Source: Antedon mediterranea
Taxonomy: Eukaryota; Echinodermata; Crinoidea; Comatulida; Antedonidae
NCBI RefSeq assembly: GCF_964355755.1
Contig: NC_092674.1
Coordinates: forward strand, 30,244,001-30,308,000
Length of the DNA: 64,000 nucleotides
Direction of reading: 5' to 3'
Below are positions 36,101-46,100 of this stretch, piece after piece. The notes under the pieces are model-generated. The model made no database searches. It was not told the origin of the DNA and saw only the letters and a list, made by a program, of their open reading frames with translations. Made by a program: the position numbers and the translations under genes. Position 1 is the first letter of the stretch, and each line of letters begins with the position of its first letter.

Positions 36101-39100
36101 AAAAATTGCGGCACTTCCGGTCCAAGCTGTAGGCTCGGTACCGTCGCTATACTCACCACTCCAATTACCCACAAGCATCCCATTGTCATCGTTACTATTA
36201 ATCTACAAAATATTACAATTTTAAAACAAATTTATAACAACCAAGTCGCGTCAACATGAGTTGGAGAATCGGGAGGTTAATTTGTTTCATTCAATCAAAT
36301 ATATAATTGACAGAGTGTAGACAGAGCTTTAGGCATGCAAACGATACATACTATACGGAGTATGTTTCGATTTTTGTTGGCCGCACCTAATTAGTATGTC
36401 CCGGATGGCGCCCCGTACTACAAGTAATCCTGTATTGCTCCAGAACCTCACCTATTTCCGTTGTTAAGGTGATTACATGTACCACAAACCAACTATGTTT
36501 CTTTACCATGTAATACTTGCAATACACAATATCTTAAAATCATAAATTATGATTTATAAAATTGCTTACTAAAGCCGAAAGCATCCGGGAAACCTCAATA
36601 GGATTACCGAAAGATCTTGGTTTGGTACGCTTAGTTCGAAGAAGATCCAAGACGCCGCCTACTACATAATCTTCATACTAAAAGATAAAACAAAATTACT
36701 CAAAAACGTTGGCAAAAAACCGTCAGCTGCTCAGTTTCACAAACGGACGAGTAGGTACAAGTGTCGTGCATACTTTACAAGCTACTATACTACTTACGTC
36801 AGTAATGGTAATAATAAGTTCTTTGAAAAACTCAAACTTAACCGTACCTGACCCATATACCACTTGGCACCTGAAACTCTTGTTTGGGCTCCATAGAAGT
36901 ACATGCCTTGGTCGTTGAGAACGTATTCCTGTCTTTCAGCCTCATTACTAAGATAAACATCATCGTCTTAAAAAAGTACAAAAACAGAAATATTACTAAG
37001 TGTAAGGATGCATCGGGGTCGGGGGGGGGGGGGGGGGTAACTCGCCTGATCCATTCCTCTGATGTCATTTTCAGAAAAGTGGATATTGATGACGTCAAAA
37101 AGGATTATTAAATCTCAATTTATCTTTATCTTCAATAAAAACCAAAAGACCTTTATGTTTATTTTGCTCTCTTTATTATTACGCAAGTTTCTGAGCGCAT
37201 AATTTATATTACGAGTCTGTAGTCGTTTTTGTCTTTTGTATTCAATTGTATTTGTGTCTGTCTGGAGATGTGAAATAATTTATGTAAAATGATGACTTGT
37301 ATAATTAATGAGATGATGTTGCTGGTAATGACGTAAGAAGAGCGCGCATTGAACCTTGTTCAGAATAACTGTAAGAGGAATCTAGAAAGTACATTAAAAG
37401 GTTACCACATTCTATGAAATAAGCAGCTTATTGCTTGTCAATAACTCGAATGCGCATGCTCATTGTGTAAGGGTGTAGTGCGTGACGATTGCATTCAATA
37501 GATCTCTAGGATCGAAATTATTATAATGTATTATACATAATTATTATTTACAGTTAATACATTGTTTCGATTGCTTGGTTTTGTTTGTGCTGTTTCCAGG
37601 CACGCTAGCTTATTCAACGTGTTTCATAATAAAACACCTAATGCTACGTTCAAACTGAGATTCCGGATTTGGTCCGGTGACTGGATTATAACCCGTGAAT
37701 ATTTTATGTAGAATGTAAGAATATAACCGTCCATACTATAAAAATTATTCTGGATTCCATACAAAACGTACGTGTGTGGACCGTATGAAAACGCTGAAAT
37801 AGCCCAGATTTTCCTCAGGTCACCGGAGCGAATCAGCAAGCAGTCTGAACGTAGCTTAATTAGGGAAGGGTCACCGGAGCGAATCAGCAGACAGTCTGAA
37901 CGTAGCTTAAAAAGACATGTCACTGGACCAAATCAGCACATAGTCTGAACGTAGCTTAAGGGACAGGTCACCGGAGCGAATCAGCACACAGTCTGAACGT
38001 AGCTTAAGCATGATTCTCACCTTTACTCCAGGGATTAAACAGAAGGAAAATTTTATCTTTCACGACCATCTTGTTTTTGCGCCCATTTTCATCCGTCATG
38101 TACAAGACCAAGTTGAACCGTCCAATCAAACTATCGGCCTTAGTGTAAAGGGATAGTGATACCTTGGATCCTGTTCCCTTTTTAACTAACGTTCCCCAGT
38201 CATCAAAGGTTGACGATATCGGAGCAGTAAGGGGAGGTAGAATAGCCAGACTGCCATCAGATATTTTAGGAGTATTACCTATTGAGGAGGAAAGAAAGAA
38301 TGATTTTAAACATTACATTTTGTTGTATGCAAATTTGTTTGTCCACATACCGTACCATTTATGTTTGCCTTCATTATAGGTCGACTATTAATAATAACTG
38401 TATCAATGATTTGTAGGGACGGTGGGGATCGGGTTTATTTTGCCCAAAATGGAATTTTGCTACATCATGAGTTGAGAATTGTTGAGCGAATATAATATTT
38501 TCTTTGTATCCCTTTTATACCAGTATTGATTATTTTATTCTCTCCATACAGTATAATATAACCAGTAGCACTAGTAAGCTTAAAACTATATATTATGCTT
38601 CAGGTAATTAAAGGTGTTCGTGCATGAACAGCTGCCATGCCATATAAGGCTACTTTAGATTTGCTGTAAAAAATAGAAAAATTAGAATAACAATATAAAT
38701 CAACTAATAAATAAAATCACATGGTTCTCTCACCCCATTTTAGCTCAGCCGATGCCTTGTGTTTGCTGACGTCATAATCCCGATTCAATGTTACATCTAC
38801 TTTGATAACCTGACCCCTTCGTACCACTAATTCCTTGTTTTCATATTCGTCAGTTCGATGATTCTTTTGATTTGCGTCCAAGTTCAAATCGTATGAAACT
38901 ATTTTCAAAGACCCGTCTGAAGAGAAAAAATAATTTATGCTTTAAATAAAAAACAAATTGAGAGAGATTTGGTACTCGTCCTAATTATGGATAAACTTTG
39001 TCTTCGTCTAAGACTCTCAGAAACATCACATTTAGGCCTACACTCTGAATGCAAATTAAAAGACGACAGCTGACGCCTCTTCCATAAAGGAACCCGAGAA

Positions 39101-39607
39101 GGGAATGCCTAGGGACAAAGTGTTGAATGATGCTGTCGGAAAAACAAATTCGGAAAATAGATGATTCCGAATTTGTTTTTCCGAGTTTGTCGTGGCGAGG
39201 AGCAGAACAGGATGGGTAGAGTGAGATTGTCTTGTCTCACCCTTCCCTGGCGTTGATGAGCAGAAGCAGGATGGGTAGAGTGAGATAATTGTCTTGTCTC
39301 ACTCTTCCCTGGCGTTGATGAGCAGAAGCAGGATGGGTAGAGTGAGATTGTCTTGTCTCACTCTTCCCTGGCGTGGATGAGTTAAGTTCAGAAAGCTAGT
39401 ACACGCTTATCTACAGTATCGTATGTTATTCTCTTAGCTGCTGACCTAATTAGTTTACAATACTTGAACATTATTTTATTATAGGGCCTACCAATAAAAA
39501 TTGAGCTTACCTAAATTTGCAGCAGGAGCTGGCTCTGGTGCAAGTTCATCTTCTGGTGGCTCCCAGAACCACCAAGATGGGAATTCACTATGTACTCTAC
39601 CAGCCAT
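33140..39607 (-). CDS. transglutaminase (protein-glutamine gamma-glutamyltransferase), 14 exons
   Basis: Exons: 39607-39511, 38916-38734, 38278-38021, 36966-36848, 36677-36570, 36202-36028, 35796-35658, 35521-35418, 35189-35053, 34755-34648, 34470-34189, 34066-33906, 33473-33337, 33269-33140; about 712 aa, as usual for animal transglutaminases. Seen: N-terminal beta-sandwich (HRTDEY, LVVRRGQ, FLLFNPW), then the core with catalytic Cys304 in AQCWVFA, His363 in WNFHCW and Asp386 in [10 protein letters not shown]. The C-H and H-D spacings (59 and 23 residues) match the family. [11 protein letters not shown] and FAEVNA follow, then two C-terminal beta-barrels. Family knowledge: Ca2+-dependent isopeptide cross-linking of Gln to Lys. 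There is no signal peptide, so it is probably cytosolic or non-classically exported. Odd: exon 10 ends in phase 0 while exon 11 needs phase 1, so one base (a G at AAG/GTAATA) seems missing. The stop codon coincides with a SINE tail. The paralogue class cannot be assigned. Confidence 0.93.
33497..33823. mobile_element. two adjacent family A MITEs in a transglutaminase intron
   Basis: A degraded copy (about 33510-33628) is followed by a near-full copy (33630-33823) with TAAAGCGTGGTTCTCACTAG and TCTAGTGGGAAGCACGCTTTA ends. Part of the palindromic core is deleted around 33692. Confidence 0.8.
35833..35990. mobile_element. family A MITE, diverged, in a transglutaminase intron
   Basis: ACGCAAATAACGCAATGATGTAGACACAACGCAAG arm, GATCACAAGCGACA, TGTAATTGGTTAC and CCTTGCGTTGCGTCC. 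Terminal repeats are partly lost. Confidence 0.55.
37021..37037. repeat. poly-G run in a transglutaminase intron
   Basis: A run of about 17 G. A second run of about 14 G is at 60821-60834. Both are prone to sequencing error. Confidence 0.85.
37643..38003. mobile_element. inverted-repeat element with an iterated right end
   Basis: Left end GCTACGTTCAAACTGAGATTC with TTTGGTCCGGTGAC is the inverted complement of the right-end unit GTCACTGGACCAAATCAGC...GAACGTAGC. The right-end unit is repeated four times (from about 37816, 37869, 37918 and 37967) at roughly 50-bp spacing. It stops 18 bp from the exon 3 donor of the transglutaminase. Confidence 0.7.
39133..39182. repeat. perfect hairpin with about 19-bp arms
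   Basis: TCGGAAAAACAAATTCGGA and its inverse TCCGAATTTGTTTTTCCGA flank a loop of about 10 nt, in transglutaminase intron 1. Confidence 0.85.
39193..39385. repeat. tandem repeat of about 60 bp, 3 copies
   Basis: GAGCAGAAGCAGGATGGGTA, then GAGTGAGA...TGTCTCACTCTTCCCTGGCG, three times (59-62 bp). Each unit carries an internal GTGAGA/TCTCAC inverted pair. Confidence 0.85.
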
Positions 39608-40058
39608 GAGTACACACTAAGCCTAGTTGTTTTTACAATTCAGAAAACGTCGTAATGATGTTGCTACACCGTCTGTAGATTATTATATGAAACATAATTC
39701 GTTCCGCATGACTGAAGCACAGTCCGCCTGTATTGTGTAGTAGTACGGTAGATAATAAAAGTACAGTATTCATTTCCGGTAGCTATTATTTATTTCTTTG
39801 TTATACCTATATTCAGAATGCATTATAATATCTCCATGGTGAAGGTCAAAAACTCTGCAAATGCTACAATGCGCACGTAAACCGGTTTTTAAAGAATTAG
39901 TTTAGGATTAAGGTCACGCAAGTCGGAGATAGTCAACATAAGTATTGTTAAAAACATATGAACACCCGTATAATATATCTATAACAACTGAACGGAACGG
40001 GAGACAATCCTTGTGATCAATATCGATAAAACATCCGCGAACGTATTTTAGCAAGTTA

Positions 40059-40088
40059 AACCATGGAGTAAAGAATTACTCCATGGTT
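40059..40088. repeat. small perfect hairpin (CCATGGAGTAA arms)
   Basis: AACCATGGAGTAA, loop AGAA, TTACTCCATGGTT: 13-bp perfect arms. Confidence 0.85.
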
Positions 40089-40226
40089 AAACCGACTAGA
40101 ATAATTCAAATTAGTCAAGGTCAGGGTGTTCGTTCATAAACTTATACAGTTATACCGCGACTATGAATAAATCTATATTCATGTACTTGTTCAGTTTCGG
40201 AACACAGAACTCCGCTGTTCAATCCC

Positions 40227-41310
40227 TAAAGCGTGGTTCCCACTAGAACGTAACGCAAGGACGTAAACGCAACGCAAGCGTTTTAACCAATGACAAGCGA
40301 AGTTATAGACAGTTAGCAATCACAAGCGAATAAGCCATCGCTTGTGATTGGTCAATTCACATGCGTTGCGTTACGTCCTTGCGTTGCGTCGCTAGTGGGA
40401 ACCACGCTTTATATTTAACCAAACGGCATCGTCTTCCGTCTTTACAGCTTCCCACTTGACAACTCAATGACCTAGCGCAACAGAAGTACACCAATCTAAG
40501 CGCAGCGTTAAGCGTGGTTCCCACTAGCGAAGCGACGCAACACCAGGACGTAACGCAACGCAAGTGAATTGACCAATCACAAGCGATGGCTTATCCGCTA
40601 ACTGTCTATAACTTCGTTTACGTCCTTGCGTTACATTCTAGTGGGAACCAAGCTTAAGTGATTTGACCAATGATAAGCGATGGATTATTCGAACTGCCGC
40701 TTGTCATTGGTCAATTCGCTTGCGTTGAATGCGTCTTACGTCCTTGCGCTGCGTCGTAGTGGAAACCAAGCTACAGTAGTAAGCGATGGATTATATTCGA
40801 ACTGTCGCTTTTAAAGCGTGGTTCCCACTAGCGACGCAACGCAAGGACGTAACGCAACGCAAGTGAATTGACCAATCACAAGCGATGGCTTATTCGCTTG
40901 CGATTGCTAACTGTCTATAACTTCGCTTGTCATTGGTTAAAACGCTTGCGTTGCGTTTACGTCCTTGCGCTGCGTCCTAGTGGGAACCAAGCTCCAGTAA
41001 TCAGCGATACGATGGATTATTCGAACTGTCGCTTGTCAGTCAACTCGCTTGCGTTTCGTCTACGTCTTTGCGTCTCTACAGCGTGGTTCCCACTAGCGAC
41101 GCAACACAAGGACGTAACGCAACGCAAGTGAATTGACCAATCACAAGCGATGGCTTATTCGCTTGCGATTGCTAACTGTCTATAACTTCGCTTGTCATTG
41201 GTTAAAACGCTTGCGTTGCGTTTACGTCCTTGCGTTACGTTCTAGTGGGAATCAAGCTTAATGTGAACCAAGCTTAAGCGACGGATCGTTGAGTGGGAAC
41301 CAAATTTTAG
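40227..41310. mobile_element. cluster of five family A MITEs plus fragments
   Basis: Copies at about 40227-40412, 40507-40654, 40655-40774, 40813-40994 and 41077-41262, then a terminal fragment to about 41310. Neighbouring copies are highly similar; some have internal deletions (for example around 40590). Both core orientations are present. Confidence 0.85.
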
Positions 41311-41593
41311 GGATAGAGTATCGAACAAGTCACCTTCGTTAAATGAATATAGCTGATGATGTAATAAATATTGTAGGAATTCACTAAAACGTTTTCCAAT
41401 TTCTGAGGGTTTATTCTTTTAAATTACGCAACAGGACAATCATTTCAATCTCAAAATCATTTTGCTTATAGCTGGAAAAAACAAACACAAACAAATAGGC
41501 CTATGGATATATAAACAGATTGATATATACATTACTGACGCTCACGTCTGCCTGGCCATCTGCCAGTTATCATACAAGCCTAGCAAGATATAG

Positions 41594-41621
41594 CATGGAC
41601 CTATTTAATTATAGGTCCATG
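41594..41621. repeat. small perfect hairpin (CATGGACCTAT arms)
   Basis: CATGGACCTAT, loop TTAATT, ATAGGTCCATG. Confidence 0.8.
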
Positions 41622-41704
41622 GATATAGTATTAATTGATACAAAAATCGTTGCGTGCCAAAAGCCGTGGGGTGGTGCGCCAACGAATTATACCCACATAT
41701 TAAG

Positions 41705-41739
41705 CATGGAGGTAAAACAAATTATTTTTTACCTCCATG
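41705..41739. repeat. small perfect hairpin (CATGGAGGTAAAA arms)
   Basis: CATGGAGGTAAAA, a 9-nt loop, TTTTACCTCCATG. Confidence 0.8.
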
Positions 41740-42724
41740 TATCATTTATATTTCATATACTATGTACCAAATGGTATATTTCTATCATTTTTAATAACTT
41801 AAACACGAGCCATATTGACTAGGTTTAGTTTAAATTTCTGAAACCCTTAAAAATCTTAAGTGAGGTAGGGATAGTCAGTACATCATTACACAACATCATA
41901 ATGTTCACACCTCAGCGATTTATAAATGTATCATTCACATTCTGCAAACCTTCTGATGAGATATGACGTCATCTAATTCTAATCAATAAATCACAATCAT
42001 AAATACAGTACAATATACATTTGTTTTAAATCATTATAAACCAGTTTTTACATTGTTATTTGTAAAGGACCATGTCAAAATTATTGTACTGCAGTAACTG
42101 CAGTCAAGGCCGTAGCGAGAGGTTAAACACAGGCGAGGCAAAGATGCTTTCAATATATTATTAATATAAAATATGACAATCTGTGCTAGGGAATTGGGTG
42201 GGTGATGAAAATCATGCTATGGCCCTGGCAGTAATTACATTTAATGTACTCTTCAATCTGTTTTTGTAATACAGTATTTTCTTTATTATTTTAATTCCAT
42301 GCAATTTGGAAAATAAATTGGAGTTGAAGAAATTAATTATTTAGCAAGCTATGTAATCATACACATTTATTACAGTGAATGACTCAAACATTTAAATAAA
42401 ATCATACATTACTGCAGTAAAAGCATGTACTCCATGCATTAGCTGCAGTAGAATAATTTGACATGATCCCTAACATTAATTCCTTATCTTATAGAACTGA
42501 ACTAAAGCTATCATTATTATCCACACTGTACTATTAGGTCAAAGTACAAAAAAAGACTTTGGTAATTGTCCATAAGACTTCCTCTACAAATGTGTAATAT
42601 ATGTGTAACTCATGGTGTATATGATCAATGGACATTTCTTTCTCACCAAAATGAAACATCATAACAAACAATAAATATTAAATAAATTTGTCTTCACTAT
42701 ACCAAGTATTAATAAACTGGTAGT

Positions 42725-43177
42725 TCAAATGTGTGAAACATCTATTTCATTATCGCTGAAAACAAACACGCCGCTGTCTTGACATGTGCTGGAACTCGCG
42801 TCGGACTTTCCCGTATTAACAATCTCCATTTTTGTTTTGTCATTCATCTGTTCCGTGGTATCTATACTAGTTACCTCATCTTTACATATTTCATTATCTG
42901 TTACTGATGACTCATTCGCTTGTGTGCTAATCATGTCAGTTTCTAAAGATGTATTCTCTACAGTTGTGTTTTCTGTAGTATTTGATTCGGTAGTATGTGC
43001 CTTATCATTTGTTGTCAGCATTTCAACAGAGCTTTCCAAACTGTCCACATTTTCGATAATTTCAACAATGTCATTAATTTCAGAACCTTTAAGATTTGTT
43101 GATTCTCCAGCTATTTCCTCAGTCAAGATTTGTTGATAAATGATGAGAAGACGTTTTAGTAGATGTTGCATCCTCAA
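42725..43177 (-). pseudogene. frame-shifted C-terminal extension of the THAP/C2H2 protein
   Basis: A 150-codon frame overlaps the end of the giant exon in the next phase. It is rich in Ser, Thr, Glu and Asp (for example TNDKAHTTESNTTEN) and ends in SGVFVFSDNEIDVSHI. This composition matches the upstream acidic tail and is unlike random sequence. The simplest reading is one extra base (or two lost) between about 43121 and 43180. No short GT-AG intron is obvious. It could be an assembly indel, an allelic frameshift or an unrecognised intron. Labelled pseudogene only to mark the break. Confidence 0.5.
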
Positions 43178-46100
43178 TTTCAGTTGGAAAAACAGTAGTA
43201 GTAGTATCTAAACATACACTTTGTATATTAGCATCAGGCCCATCTTGTTCATTGCTAAATGTTTCTATATGATTCTGGAAAGTTTCAATAGGTTGGATAT
43301 TTAAACAATTTTGAACGGTTGTTTGCTCTGGAACAATTTGTTTGCTTTCCGTAAAATCTAGTTTTGTAATATTGCATTTGGAAATCTGCTCATTTGGTTC
43401 ATATTTAACACCTGTATGTAAATTGTCATCATCAATAGCAGAAATCACTTCAGTATTCATATTTTCAGTAAAAATAGAACCTTTGTCAGGGTTATTATTT
43501 TGGAATAGCAATTCTGGAGTACCACTTGCATCTTTTGCTGTGTAAACCGCAGATTGATCACATTGTATATCATCAACATTTGAATGATTGATTAAATCAC
43601 TTGACAAGTTATTTTTCAACATAAACTCTGAATTAATGTCTGTAACTTTTTCTGTCATCTCTCCTATATTGTGACTCATTTTGTCCGCAATAATATCCAG
43701 CACCTGCTCTACATCTTTTGGTAACAACTTGGAGAGGAATGCTTCTTCTTGGATGTCTGAAAAGTGCTGAAGATCTAATGAAGTCTTCATGTCTTGACAT
43801 TGTCTCTGTGAAAGAATATCATTATTAATTGAAACAGGAAAAAGTTGATCTTCAGAATTTGAGATAGTGGCAAGACCTGGTTGTATGTTTCCAGCAGAAG
43901 TCCAGTCTATCTGTTCTTGCGAAGCAGTGTTTTCAAAGTCTGATAGTCCATCTAAGATTGCAGAATCTTGAATAGATAAGTCTACATTTAGAAGATTATC
44001 TTCAACTTTTCCTTCATTATTATCATGTTCATCCATAGAGACCATGTCAGCAAGGAAGTCCACAAGATCCAAATTACTTCCGTTCATTGCATCTTTATCA
44101 ACGTCGCTCGGAATACTGCATCCAATTTCAAGCAAAGCTTTTACAACATCATCAAAATCACTTTCATCTGCTGAAATATCTTCTGATTTTAAAGTTGGCG
44201 CCCCTTTCTTTGGAGAATAATTAATACGTGGTAATTTAAGTGGCGACAATCTATGTTCTTTGATAGGAGATTTCTTGAGTTTTTCTGTTGAAATGTTTAT
44301 TTCTTCTTTTATCTGGATATTTTCTTTTTTTTCAACATCTTTTTCTAAAGAAGGAGCCATCCTTGGACCAATAACATAATCATGGTCAAGTGGTGCAGCA
44401 TAAACAGGGCCTTTCTTTTTCTTAGAAATGACTTTAGGAAGTCCTAGGTAGCAATGATCTAATGCGACAACCTGCGGAATTGATAAAGTTTTCCTCTTTC
44501 GATGTCTTTTCCTTTCTTTCATTTGCAGAAATTTTTTTTCCAGAAATTTTCCATTTTTCATGAGTTTTTTCTTGACGGCCGAGCACTTTGAGCGACTTGT
44601 TTTATCAAGACGATGTTTTAACTTGTCTATAGTTGATATTATGGTGTCAACATGAAAAAGATCCCATTTGTGTCCACTGTTTATCCTCTGCCTCAAATTG
44701 GATGGTCTTACTCTTTCCTTTACTGGAGATGAAACTTGATGATAGTCAAACTCATCTGAATCTGATTCAGTATCTTCATCTGTGGAATGCCAACTTCTTT
44801 TATTTGAGTTTATCATCATCTTCTCTAATTTATTGTTTATATTTACTTTTGGTTTAGTAGATGTAGCAACTTTCTTACTATTGATAACTTTGCTAACGTG
44901 AAGAACTTTATCGACATCCTCTTCAAAATCTGGGAATTCTTTTGGTTTACTGACACGAGATGTTCTTCTGGGTCTCTTTGAGTCTGTCTCTGACATTTCC
45001 TTGTGTTGATTTGTGCATTTTTTATTTGATTTTGGTTGAACTACAGAACGTGGAATTGCAATCATATCCTCATATATTCTCTTTTTCCGAATTCGTTTTC
45101 CAGGTATTTCAGAATTAGGCACACTTTCTTTCTCTTTGACAAATTTAATCTCAAGATCCTCTCGTTTACAAGGAGGTGGTGGTGGTATTCGTGACATCTT
45201 TGGAAATACTTGTCGAATCGGTTTCATGGGTAGTTTGTGGGCATGTTTTCGTTTTTTTGATTTTTTGTGCTTCTTTTTCTTTTTCACCTTAGGATAGATA
45301 ACATCATCATCGCATTCAACGCGTTTTCTTTTTTTCTTTCGAAGCTTCTTGTGAAACTTCCTTTGGTGTTTGTCAGGAAATGTCTCAAGCATATCTAACA
45401 TCAGTGAAGAGTTGTTTCCACTGTCTATCTCTTCAGATATAACTTTGTTTCTAGGACAATGTTTGATCCAATGAAGCGCCATCGTTCCCGGATTTCGAAC
45501 AGCTGTATCACACTGTGGACATGCAATCAAATTAGTCTTCAACATGTTCTTGTCTTGATGGCTTGTTAAAAAATGTGATGTTAAATCTCTCTGGTTGGAA
45601 AATTTATAACCACAGTTAAATGGACAGTCATGATAATCTTCTGAACATAAATTGCAAAACAAATTTGTGGAATTACTAAATTCAGTTCCACACATACCAC
45701 AAAATTTGCCATGTAAGTCTGTATCATCAGCTATCTCATGGTGAATTGTCTTATAGTTAATAATGCTATTATCATTGTTTTGGGATTTAATTGGCAAATG
45801 TTTCTGATTAAGATGACTTTTGAAAGCTGCAGCCGTGGAAAAGACTTGAATGCAAGAATGACATTTGTATAATCCTTTAAAATGCCCTTCTAAGTGTGCC
45901 TTCATTTCAACTCCACATCGTAAATTACAGATTGGACAATCGTAAAAAAGTGCAATCCTTCTGCGGCAGTTGCTCATGCAATGCAGTAAATAGTCAGTAA
46001 GATACTGAAAAGTTTCAAAACAGTATTGACAATCGAATTCATTTTTGGGATTATGTTCTTCCATGTGAATGTTCAACTGGAAGATACTAGCAACAAAGCA

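Larger units (their letters stand above)
39608..42724. other. intergenic region between the THAP/C2H2 gene and the transglutaminase
   Basis: No gene seen. Contains the MITE cluster 40227-41310 and three CATGGA-type hairpins (40059-40088, 41594-41621, 41705-41739). The left part upstream of 39607 should hold the transglutaminase promoter. Minus-strand AATAAA hexamers near 42366 and 42283 may end the THAP/C2H2 transcript. Confidence 0.55.

Noticed and set aside
43119-43180. Programmed ribosomal frameshift at the end of the giant exon
   Set aside because: No canonical slippery heptamer followed by a stable structure is seen; a single-base indel is the simpler explanation.
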